A DNA stretch of 13,310 nt from Barnesiella sp. (GTDB lineage: Bacteria > Bacteroidota > Bacteroidia > Bacteroidales > Muribaculaceae). The notes beneath the pieces were generated by a model that worked only from the letters and a program-made list of their open reading frames with translations, did no database searches and was not told the DNA's origin. The translations under genes were made by a program, and so were the position numbers. The stretch lies in the NCBI GenBank assembly GCA_014801065.1, contig JAAVEX010000034.1, positions 14,009 through 27,318 on the forward strand, written 5' to 3'. This document shows positions 1 to 6,221 of this stretch, one piece after another; position 1 is the stretch's first letter; each line of letters begins with the position of its first letter.

Positions 1-434
1 TTGTGGGCCCAAGTCTCGCCGAAACGTGCGCAGATAAAGCGTTCGGCTATGGCAGCGCCTACGGCCATGGTGTGACCCTGGCCGAGGGGACCTGAAGTGT
101 TTTCAACACCGCGATGCGGATCGAGCTCGGGGTGACCGGGAGTGACGCTTCCCCACTGGCGGAATTGCTGAAGTTCGTCGAGAGTATAATAGCCGCATAG
201 GGCGAGGACGCTGTAGAGCATCGGCGACATGTGGCCGGGGTCAAGAAAAAACCGGTCGCGTGCAATCCATGTCGGATCGTCGGGATCGGTCACTAAAAAC
301 TTAGAGTAGAGTACGTTGACGAAATCAGCGCCACCCATCGCACCGCCGGGATGGCCGGATTTGGCTTTCTCAACCATTGATGCGGCAAGTACACGGATAT
401 TGTTGGCCGCAGAGTCCATTGTTTTCTTATCCAT
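1..434 (-). CDS. tkt: Transketolase, N-terminal part (runs off the left edge)
   Basis: Thiamine-diphosphate enzyme of the cytosolic non-oxidative pentose phosphate pathway; it moves two-carbon ketol units between sugar phosphates. Only the first 144 codons are here, out of about 670 in the family. Visible family motifs are SGHPGGAMGGADF at residues 26-38 (active-site His28), DPGHMSPMLYS at 65-75 (His68), and the cofactor-binding GPLGQGH at 115-121. The start at 434 gives MDKKTMDSAANN; an in-frame ATG five codons later at 419 would also leave the fold intact, but 434 lies nearer the promoter. The gene has its own promoter at 473-504 and lies downstream of a sugar transporter on the same strand, separated by a hairpin. 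The identification is firm; the C-terminal domains cannot be judged. Confidence 0.96.
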   Translation of the reverse strand, partial: MDKKTMDSAANNIRVLAASMVEKAKSGHPGGAMGGADFVNVLYSKFLVTDPDDPTWIARDRFFLDPGHMSPMLYSVLALCGYYTLDELQQFRQWGSVTPGHPELDPHRGVENTSGPLGQGHTMAVGAAIAERFICARFGETWAH

Positions 435-472
435 TTTTGTGAGGAATAAGTGTGGGGATTATTATTATAGTG

Positions 473-504
473 CAAAAGTAATGAAAACCGAGCACAATTA
501 CAAA
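473..504 (-). promoter_or_regulatory. Bacteroidetes-type promoter of transketolase
   Basis: On the minus strand a TACTTTTG box (473-480) matches the -7 consensus TAnnTTTG. A TTTG (501-504) lies 20 nt upstream and fits the -33 element. The predicted start of transcription leaves a leader of about 30 nt before the ATG at 434. Spacing and both boxes agree with the primary sigma (sigma-ABfr) consensus of Bacteroides. Confidence 0.75.
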
Positions 505-538
505 TCACGCATTTACAATTATGGTGAAAATGACAGAA

Positions 539-564
539 GCGGAGCCTCCTTTCGGAAACTCCGC
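539..564 (-). terminator. Hairpin after the sugar transporter, probable terminator
   Basis: Read on the minus strand, GCGGAGTTTCC and GGAGGCTCCGC form an 11-bp stem (some G-U pairs) closed by a GAAA tetraloop. It lies 31 nt past the stop of the transporter and just upstream of the transketolase -33 box. The following tail is only moderately T-rich (TTCTGTCATTTTC), so it may be a weak terminator or a 3'-end stabiliser. Confidence 0.55.
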
Positions 565-594
565 CTCATGCTGATATCTATCGGCTATGGTGGA

Positions 595-1914
595 TTAGTC
601 TTCCATCACGCCTTCTTTTATTTCTTCTTTAATCTCAGCTGCCGAAGAGTCGACACGTTTCACGCGCGAACCGATCAGAGCATAGTAGAGAAGGTAGGCA
701 ACGGCGATAAACAGCACCCAGTAGCTTTGGAGGAAGCCGGCGATGTCGGCCACATAGCCCTGAATCAGAGGCACGATGCCGCCGCCACACACCATCACCA
801 TGAAGAAGCCTGATGCTACGGCGGTGTATTTGCCGAGGCCTTCGGCTGCAAGGTTGAAGATGCCACCCCACATCACTGATGTGCAGAGTCCGCAGAGCAC
901 GAGCAGCAGGATGTTGACCGGAACGGTAGCCTTAACAAAGGGGATCTTTACCATACACATTGCAGGGTCAATGAGGATGGCTCCGAGGATGAGTGCGAGC
1001 GCTATGGCTGATACAGTGGAAAGCATCACTTTAGGGCTCACCATGCCGCCTACAACACCACCTGCAAATCGACCGATCAGCATGAGGAACCAATAGGCGC
1101 CGACAACAGATCCGGCAACAGCCGTGTTCATTGCAAGGTCGTTGGTCATATAGAGGTTAGCTATGTTGGGGATTCCCACTTCGATGCCGACATAGAGGAA
1201 GATAGCTACAACGCCACCCACATAGTGGTGGAATTTGAGAGCGCCTGCGAGGCTGGGCTGTTTTGCTTTTTTGCCGCCCTTTTTCATCTCTTCGAGGATC
1301 GGTTCGGGGAGCTTGGAGAGCAACAGCACGATCAATGCCAGCACGAACACGCCGGCGGCAATAAACAGAAGCGGACGTGCGGCTTCAAGCTTAAGACCCT
1401 GAAGCGATCCACCCATGAGATAGCCGGCGAGCACCGGGCAAATCGTGGCGGCAAGTGAGTTGAGCGTTCCGCCAAACTGGAGCAGCTGGTTGCCTGTTTT
1501 GCCACCACCGCCGAGGGTGTTGAGCATCGGGTTGACAACGGTGTTGAGCATACACATTGAGAATCCGGCAACGAATGCGCCTGTCAGATATACGGCAAAG
1601 ATTGATGAGTTATCCTTAACGTATGATGAGATGAACATGATCGCCACGCCCACGATACCTACAAGCACTGCAGCGATAGCAGAGAATTTGTAGCCTTTTT
1701 TCTGCAGAATCATGCCGGCAGGCAGTCCCATGAAGGCATAGGCGATGAAGTTTGCTGCATTGCCAAGCTGAGTCTGGAGGTTAGAGAGTCCGAGCTGCTC
1801 CTTAAGGATCACTCCAAACGGATTTTGGAAACCTGTCACGAATGAGATCATCGCAAACAGGAAGAACATTACGATAATAGGTAATGTGTAATTCGGTTTT
1901 TGAGTTTTAGTCAT
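595..1914 (-). CDS. MFS sugar:H+ symporter, FHS (FucP/GluP-like) family
   Basis: Inner-membrane secondary transporter of 439 aa, the usual length of the FHS (fucose-galactose-glucose:H+ symporter) branch of the major facilitator superfamily, with about 12 hydrophobic helices. The N-terminal half has TM1 at about 11-28, the QLGLSNLQTQLGNAANFIAY stretch at 39-58 and LPAGMILQKKGYK at 64-76 between TM2 and TM3, typical of this family. A charged loop (KLPEPILEEMKKGGKKAKQ, 201-219) separates the two six-helix halves, and YVGIEVGIPN (241-250) in TM7 is the family's usual motif. The substrate is probably a hexose or deoxyhexose but cannot be read from sequence, so fucP is not assigned. It has its own promoter and a downstream hairpin, so it is probably monocistronic; the transketolase next door is compatible with sugar catabolism but proves nothing. 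Confidence 0.88.
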   Translation of the reverse strand: MTKTQKPNYTLPIIVMFFLFAMISFVTGFQNPFGVILKEQLGLSNLQTQLGNAANFIAYAFMGLPAGMILQKKGYKFSAIAAVLVGIVGVAIMFISSYVKDNSSIFAVYLTGAFVAGFSMCMLNTVVNPMLNTLGGGGKTGNQLLQFGGTLNSLAATICPVLAGYLMGGSLQGLKLEAARPLLFIAAGVFVLALIVLLLSKLPEPILEEMKKGGKKAKQPSLAGALKFHHYVGGVVAIFLYVGIEVGIPNIANLYMTNDLAMNTAVAGSVVGAYWFLMLIGRFAGGVVGGMVSPKVMLSTVSAIALALILGAILIDPAMCMVKIPFVKATVPVNILLLVLCGLCTSVMWGGIFNLAAEGLGKYTAVASGFFMVMVCGGGIVPLIQGYVADIAGFLQSYWVLFIAVAYLLYYALIGSRVKRVDSSAAEIKEEIKEGVMED

Positions 1915-1944
1915 CTGAGGTTGATATTAAATTATTTGGTAGCG

Positions 1945-1977
1945 CAAAGATAGAAATTTTTTGTACAATGCCGCAAA
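1945..1977 (-). promoter_or_regulatory. Promoter of the sugar transporter with an overlapping dyad
   Basis: On the minus strand TATCTTTG (1945-1952) matches the TAnnTTTG -7 box. TTTG (1974-1977), 21 nt further upstream, is a suitable -33 element. An 11-bp dyad, GCAAA-A-TTTGC on the plus strand (1973-1983), covers the -33 box and could be an operator; that role is inference. Confidence 0.65.
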
Positions 1978-2029
1978 ATTTGCCGGATTTTTTTGGATTA
2001 TGAGTTGTGGTGTTTGCCGGCGGAGTTTG

Positions 2030-2701
2030 TCAGTATTGGCGTGGGCCGAAGATGTCGGTGCCGATGCGGATCAGGGTTGAGCCGGCGGCTATCGCTTCGG
2101 CGTGGTCGTCGCTCATTCCCATCGACAGGGTTTCGAAGCCGCGGAGGTCGGGGGCTATGGCGAGGATTTCGCGGCGGAGCGCGGCGATTGTTTCGAAGTC
2201 GGCTGTCCAGCGGCTGCGGTCGGGGGTGTTGGTGGCCATTCCCATCAGTCCGCAGATGTGTGTGGCGCGAAGCGATTCAAACCGGCGGCTGCGGAAAAAG
2301 TCGAGCAACTCAACGGGGGTGAAGCCGAATTTGGTTTCCTCCTGAGCCACGTGGACCTGAAGCAATATGCGAGAAATGACGCCGGCTTTCTCCGATTCGC
2401 TGTCGATCAGGCGCAGGAGTCTTTCTGAATCGACACTCTCGATCATGGCTACGCGGCCTATGATCTGGCGCACTTTGTTGGTCTGCAGATGGCCGATGAA
2501 GTGCCAGCGGATGTCGGCCGGCAGCTGCGGGATTTTGACAAGCAGCTCCTGCACGCGGCTTTCGCCGAAGAGTCGCTGTCCGGCTTCGTAGGCTTCGGCC
2601 ACGGCTTCGGCGGGGTGGAATTTCGAAACGGCGCAGAGATCAACCCCTTGGGGCAGCTCTGCGCGTAGCCGTTCGATGCGTGATGCGATCGTGTCGGTCA
2701 T
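2030..2701 (-). CDS. yggS: YggS/PLPBP family pyridoxal phosphate homeostasis protein
   Basis: Cytosolic single-domain TIM-barrel protein (fold type III) of 223 aa, close to the usual 225-235. It binds pyridoxal 5'-phosphate and keeps the free PLP pool and amino-acid metabolism in balance, with no known catalytic activity. Lys27 in AVSKFHP (24-30) is the expected PLP-binding lysine. FGESRVQE follows, in place of the common FGENYVQE, then WHFIGHLQTNK, which is almost invariant in the family, SMGMSDD, and the phosphate-binding GSTLIRIGTDIFG near the C terminus. The start at 2701 lies 3 nt after the stop of the DUF4494 gene, so the two are surely co-transcribed and may be translationally coupled. 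In many bacteria the neighbours are proC or sepF/ylm genes; that context is absent here. Confidence 0.93.
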   Translation of the reverse strand: MTDTIASRIERLRAELPQGVDLCAVSKFHPAEAVAEAYEAGQRLFGESRVQELLVKIPQLPADIRWHFIGHLQTNKVRQIIGRVAMIESVDSERLLRLIDSESEKAGVISRILLQVHVAQEETKFGFTPVELLDFFRSRRFESLRATHICGLMGMATNTPDRSRWTADFETIAALRREILAIAPDLRGFETLSMGMSDDHAEAIAAGSTLIRIGTDIFGPRQY

Positions 2702-2704
2702 TAT

Positions 2705-3160
2705 TTATTCCTCTGAAGTGGATTTTTTGTCGCCGAGGTTGATGCCGTAAACGTCCATGAGGGGTGTTTCGGATAGCGATACGAGTTCGAAATCGGCCAT
2801 CGTTCCGCTCATGCCTTCCATGAAATTGTCGTAGGCGCCTTTAAAATCACTGCCGGCCACGAGGATCTGCGACACGGAGCGCTTTTCAACGGCTGTTTTT
2901 TCGTCGATAGTGATGAATGCCACCTTTGCGAGATACCATTTGTCGGCGGTGTCGTCGCGGAATATTTCAGAGATCTTGGTGCGCTTCACGGCGCTTACTG
3001 AGAAGTCGCCTGAGATGAAGGGAGTCTGCTCTTCGATTATGCGGGCTTCAGCTTCGGTAAACGACAGTGCGTCGACGAGATAGGGCTCGTTGACTTTTTT
3101 AACCACGCCGTTTTCCATCATTTTGTCGTATCTTACTTTACATTCAAACCAGTTTGCCAT
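2705..3160 (-). CDS. DUF4494 domain protein
   Basis: Small soluble protein of 151 aa without signal peptide or membrane segment. The sequence fits the DUF4494 family, which is common in Bacteroidetes and has no known function: it begins MANWFECKVRYDKMMENG, followed by NEPYLVDALSFTEAEARI (residues about 24-41), and covers the whole domain. The last 15 residues are polar and probably flexible. It is the first gene of a two-gene unit with yggS (3-nt gap), which is the only functional hint: a role linked to PLP or amino-acid metabolism is possible but unproven. The start at 3160 is the only one that keeps the conserved N-terminal MxxWFECKVRY motif. Family assignment is from memory of the motif; function is unknown. 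Confidence 0.85.
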   Translation of the reverse strand: MANWFECKVRYDKMMENGVVKKVNEPYLVDALSFTEAEARIIEEQTPFISGDFSVSAVKRTKISEIFRDDTADKWYLAKVAFITIDEKTAVEKRSVSQILVAGSDFKGAYDNFMEGMSGTMADFELVSLSETPLMDVYGINLGDKKSTSEE

Positions 3161-3203
3161 CGGTGTATTGTTTTAAACCTGTTTTTAAAAAAAAATATGT
3201 GTG

Positions 3204-3211
3204 CAAATTTA
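3204..3211 (-). promoter_or_regulatory. Possible -7 box for the DUF4494-yggS unit
   Basis: TAAATTTG on the minus strand matches TAnnTTTG and lies 43 nt before the ATG at 3160. No TTG/TTTG is found at the right distance upstream, so the promoter is incomplete by consensus. A nine-T run on the minus strand (3187-3195) lies between it and the gene. No good terminator separates the preceding subtilase, so read-through from that gene is an alternative. Confidence 0.35.
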
Positions 3212-3224
3212 GATAAAAATTTAT

Positions 3225-5396
3225 TTATCGGATTGCGATCTTTGTTGAATAATTGAGATTGTTGCCCTGCAGGCGGAGTATGTATAGTCCGGGAGCGAGC
3301 TGCGAAGTGTTGATATTCAGAGTGCTTGATGAGGAGGTGGCGGAGAGCGCTGTGCGACCCTGAAGATCAAATAGCGATGCGGTGAAGTCAGATGCTCCGG
3401 CTGCCACGATTGTCAGCGCGTTGGCCTCGTTGGAGACGCTCACGCGGTCGGTGTCGGTCGAGATATCTTCCAGTGCGGCTTTCGAGAGAATATATTCTAT
3501 GCCTTTAGCCGCGTTGATCTTGCCGGCACCGAAACGGTCGGGGGCTGCCTCAACGAAGTTATCGCGGGTGCTTGTGGCTTTTATGATCTCGCGGACGCGG
3601 TCGATTGTCAGCGTAGGGTCGGCCTGTAGCCATAGGCCCATGGTGCCGGTGGCAACGGGGGTAGCCATCGAGGTTCCGTCCATCGGTCCCCAATAGTCCG
3701 TAGCGGTGTCGGGGCCGGCTTTTGCCACCATGTCGCTGGCTGACTCGCCGTAGTCGGCGCCATAGCCGCCTTCAACGTAGGCCGAGCTGAACGAAGATAT
3801 CAGAGTGGTTCCCGGAGCTGAGATTTCGGGGAGATGACGGCCGGAGAAATCGCGTCCGTAGCTTGAGAATGAGGCGTGAGCGCCCTCGGACTCGTAGTTG
3901 GTGCCTGTCGATCCGCTCAGGCGTGTCCAGGATGTAGTGGTGCAGTAAGCGCCTACGGAGAGCACGTTTTTGCCACACGCCATGCTGTTGATCGACGCGT
4001 CGGGCGAGCCTTTCGAGAAGCCGTCGAGCGGATTGGAGTCGGCGTAGTAGCGGTTGGTGAAGGTGGAATATCCGTCAAACCATAGATTGACGGTCTGTCC
4101 GGCATTGCCGGTCACTGTGATTGCGAAACGTCCGGTCGAGGGGAGGGCTTGATCGAAGTAGAAATATGTCATGTAGCGGCCATTGCTTTCGTCGACCCCC
4201 GAACAGTAGTAGACACCGCCATTATTGGATCCCGAGCGCACGCCCCGGGAGAGTTGCAGTTCCTCGCCGTTGGTCGAGGTGGGAATGGTGGTTTCGTTTG
4301 TGATATTTCCTTCGCTGTCAACTGTGCCGATCGTCACTGTGAATGATTGCTCGGAGTCCGACCATATATCGAGCTGACCGTAGTGGGAGTTGGCGTAGTT
4401 TGAATTGTAGAAGGGCATGGTGCGCAGAGTGCGGTCGGATGCGGTGAATGTTTTTTCGAGCGAGAGATCGTCGGCGCCTTCATTGCCGGCTGCCACGCAG
4501 ATGATGGCGCGTTTTCCCAGCTCGTCGAGGGCGGTGCATAGGGCGTCGGAGCCGTCGTGCGGGCCGCCGTTGGAGCCGAGCGAGAGGTTGACGGCCACCG
4601 GCTTACCCTGAGCCTCGGCATATTCGACAATGTTCTGAACTCCTTGGATGATATATTCATCGTAGAGGTCGCCGCAGCTGAAAGCGAGCGTAGCGTCGGG
4701 GGCAACGCCATAGTGCGGCATACGTCCGCTGACAATCTGGCCGTTGTTGCCGAATGTTGCCGTGCCCATATATCCGCCGGTCATGATGCCGGCCACGTGG
4801 GTTGCGTGGGTGGCTTCCTTATCGTCGGTCGAGAAGTTGGAGATGTTTGAGGCGGTATATTCGGTGGTTTTGCTCGAATTGTAGTCGAAGTGCCAGAGAC
4901 GTTCCACGCGGCCCTGGAAATTGAGATGGTTGGGATAGAGACCGCCGTCCATCAGGCCGAGCACCACTCCCTCGCCGGTGAAGGCGCTCGTCGTGCCGTT
5001 GATGTTTATGCCGTCGTGAACGTCGTTGATGCCGGTCAGATCGCGTGTGGCTTTCATCAGCATCCGGCGCTTGTTGCCGAAGCTCACGCTTCTTACCGCT
5101 TTGGATTCCGCAATGCGTTCGGCCGCGGTGATAGGCGCCTTGATCAGGGCTATCGAGCCGAGGTCGGCCGTGACGGTATATCCCGAGTCGGCCATCATCC
5201 GCGCGGCGTTCTCGTCATTGGTGCGGATGATCATGGAAATTGTGGGCTCGTCGGCAGCTACGCCACCGCCGCGCGACATTGCTGTGCTCGAATGGTAGCT
5301 TTTGAGCAGTCGTCGGCCTGCCGGATTGATCTTATGCTGAGCCGGTGCGGTGATTGAAAGCCCCATCAAAAGGGCCAGAGGTATAAGTCTTTTCAT
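3225..5396 (-). CDS. Secreted S8 (subtilisin-like) serine protease with T9SS sorting domain
   Basis: Endopeptidase of 723 aa exported by Sec and then probably carried to the surface or medium by the type IX system. In order: signal peptide 1-19 (cleavage likely after APA); a propeptide-like domain at about 50-112; and the catalytic domain with Asp150 (LMDGGLYPNH), His197 (HATHVAG), oxyanion Asn305 (AAGNEG) and Ser576 (GTSMATP). A beta-rich insert of about 150 residues (about 320-470) lies between Asn and Ser, as in subtilases with a jelly-roll insert. The C-terminal domain (about 657-723), with LFDLQGR, LAPGLYILRLQ and a final TKIAIR, fits the T9SS type A sorting signal. All catalytic residues are present. 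Deviations are DGG for the usual D-S/T-G and HATHVAG for HGTHVAG. It is divergent from the susC operon and paralogous to the protease at the right edge, so a role in feeding that importer is inferred. The substrate is unknown. Confidence 0.93.
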   Translation of the reverse strand: MKRLIPLALLMGLSITAPAQHKINPAGRRLLKSYHSSTAMSRGGGVAADEPTISMIIRTNDENAARMMADSGYTVTADLGSIALIKAPITAAERIAESKAVRSVSFGNKRRMLMKATRDLTGINDVHDGININGTTSAFTGEGVVLGLMDGGLYPNHLNFQGRVERLWHFDYNSSKTTEYTASNISNFSTDDKEATHATHVAGIMTGGYMGTATFGNNGQIVSGRMPHYGVAPDATLAFSCGDLYDEYIIQGVQNIVEYAEAQGKPVAVNLSLGSNGGPHDGSDALCTALDELGKRAIICVAAGNEGADDLSLEKTFTASDRTLRTMPFYNSNYANSHYGQLDIWSDSEQSFTVTIGTVDSEGNITNETTIPTSTNGEELQLSRGVRSGSNNGGVYYCSGVDESNGRYMTYFYFDQALPSTGRFAITVTGNAGQTVNLWFDGYSTFTNRYYADSNPLDGFSKGSPDASINSMACGKNVLSVGAYCTTTSWTRLSGSTGTNYESEGAHASFSSYGRDFSGRHLPEISAPGTTLISSFSSAYVEGGYGADYGESASDMVAKAGPDTATDYWGPMDGTSMATPVATGTMGLWLQADPTLTIDRVREIIKATSTRDNFVEAAPDRFGAGKINAAKGIEYILSKAALEDISTDTDRVSVSNEANALTIVAAGASDFTASLFDLQGRTALSATSSSSTLNINTSQLAPGLYILRLQGNNLNYSTKIAIR

Positions 5397-5643
5397 TGAT
5401 TCGATTGGTTTAAGTAGTAAAATTACTATGTTTACTCTAAATACGGCTCCACTTTAACGTGGATTAACATTTCTACCGCGTTTGCAAATATCAGGGAGTG
5501 GGATTTTATTGTCGGATTTGATACACCTTATTATATATATGGGAGTGAATGGATATTATATGTCAACGATGATATACGGCTGCTGACAATGGCTGCTATT
5601 CCTGCTTTTCCGGAAGCGAAAACGGGTGGATTTGTTGTGATTT

Positions 5644-5831
5644 TTAGAAACTGTTTAAATTTATGTGCCAACGATTTTAAGAAGGTTTTTGGATGATTTT
5701 TGAGTGATTAAGAAGGAGTGATGCGGGCATCACGACTGATGAGTCACACAAAAAGCGCCAAAAAGATTCTTGAAATCATGGCATATTTGACTGATAATAA
5801 AATTTTCGACATAAATTTAAACAGTTTCTTA
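5644..5831. repeat. MITE-like 182-bp hairpin element flanked by TTA
   Basis: The ends are perfect 20-bp inverted repeats (GAAACTGTTTAAATTTATGT at 5647-5666, its reverse complement at 5809-5828), and TTA lies directly outside each end (5644-5646 and 5829-5831), as a 3-bp target duplication would. The interior also pairs: 5667-5670 with 5779-5782, 5673-5683 with 5767-5777, 5686-5692 with 5758-5764, 5697-5702 with 5749-5754, 5704-5707 with 5744-5747, and 5718-5723 with 5728-5733 around a CGGG loop. The right arm carries an extra AT-rich 26 nt (5783-5808). In total about 58 base pairs can form one long imperfect stem. It encodes no transposase, so it would be non-autonomous. It could instead be a hairpin RNA or a cruciform regulatory site. 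A shorter relative lies at 11961-12027. Confidence 0.7.
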
Positions 5832-6017
5832 GTAAAATCTATCAAATCGAAAGCAATTGAGGGTAAATAATAACGTTTTGGCAAAATTTTAACATTTTAA
5901 ATTTTAAATAGTGATAATTCGGTCTATTGTGCCATGATTCAGCGAGTTATGATGTGTCTATGTTGTGAAAATGAAAGGGATTTTATGTTAATTGTCAAAA
6001 ATGTATGCTTTTAAGTG

Positions 6018-6047
6018 TTGGAATGTTAAAGATTATTATTAATTTTG
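6018..6047 (+). promoter_or_regulatory. Promoter of the susC-susD-lipoprotein operon
   Basis: TTG (6018-6020) and TAATTTTG (6040-6047) match the -33 and -7 elements with a 19-nt spacer. Transcription should start near 6051-6055, leaving a leader of about 170 nt, or about 190 nt if the ATG at 6243 is used. An AT-rich stretch with ATTTTAA repeats lies some 110-130 nt upstream. Confidence 0.75.
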
Positions 6048-6054
6048 CAGAATC

Positions 6055-6073
6055 TATAACTTGACAAGTTGTA
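6055..6073 (+). promoter_or_regulatory. Dyad at the susC transcription start (operator or 5'-end hairpin)
   Basis: TATAACTTGACAAGTTGTA is symmetric about its central A: eight of nine opposing positions are Watson-Crick and one is T-G. As RNA it gives an 8-bp stem with a GAC loop right at the 5' end of the predicted transcript. As DNA it is a near-perfect 19-bp dyad placed at +1 to +20, where a repressor could act. Which of the two, if either, cannot be told from sequence. Confidence 0.5.
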
Positions 6074-6221
6074 GGTGCAAATAGGTAAAAAAGAAGGTAC
6101 AATTAAAGTAAAACATAATCCAATCAGTCCGCAAGGATGCGTTAAGGAGGAAAATAAGGAAAAAAGAAAGAAACTATAAGAGATTTCCAATCATTGCAAT
6201 TGAGCAAAACCAATTAATTAT

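Larger units (their letters stand above)
5397..6221. other. Long divergent intergenic region between subtilase and susC
   Basis: This 825-nt AT-rich gap has no convincing gene. It holds the hairpin element at 5644-5831, the susC promoter at 6018-6047 and a leader of about 170 nt. Other visible structure: TAGTAA-AA-TTACTA (5415-5428) close to the subtilase start; a TTTTG-G-CAAAA dyad (5876-5886) followed by three copies of ATTTTAA (5886-5892, 5894-5900, 5901-5907); and a purine-rich stretch with AAGGAGG (6144-6150) just before the coding region. For the subtilase only a poor -7 match is seen on the minus strand (GATATTTG, 5485-5492), with no -33 box. Confidence 0.6.

Noticed and set aside
595..1914. 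Long open frames on the plus strand opposite the sugar transporter
   Set aside because: They lie wholly antisense to a clear 12-TM transporter and show low-complexity or histidine-rich translations typical of shadow frames.
3170..3230. Possible terminator after the first subtilase (GATAAA/TTTATC with a nearby A/T run)
   Set aside because: The stem is six weak A/T-rich pairs overlapping the stop codon and is about 16 nt from the T run, so it is not a credible intrinsic terminator.
5539..5586. Fifteen-codon ORF in the subtilase-susC gap (MGVNGYYMSTMIYGC)
   Set aside because: Too short, no promoter or ribosome site in front, and nothing suggests a peptide family.
5397..6221. CRISPR array, tRNA or known riboswitch in the long gap
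   Set aside because: There are no regularly spaced direct repeats, no cloverleaf with a CCA end, and no riboswitch core that I recognise.
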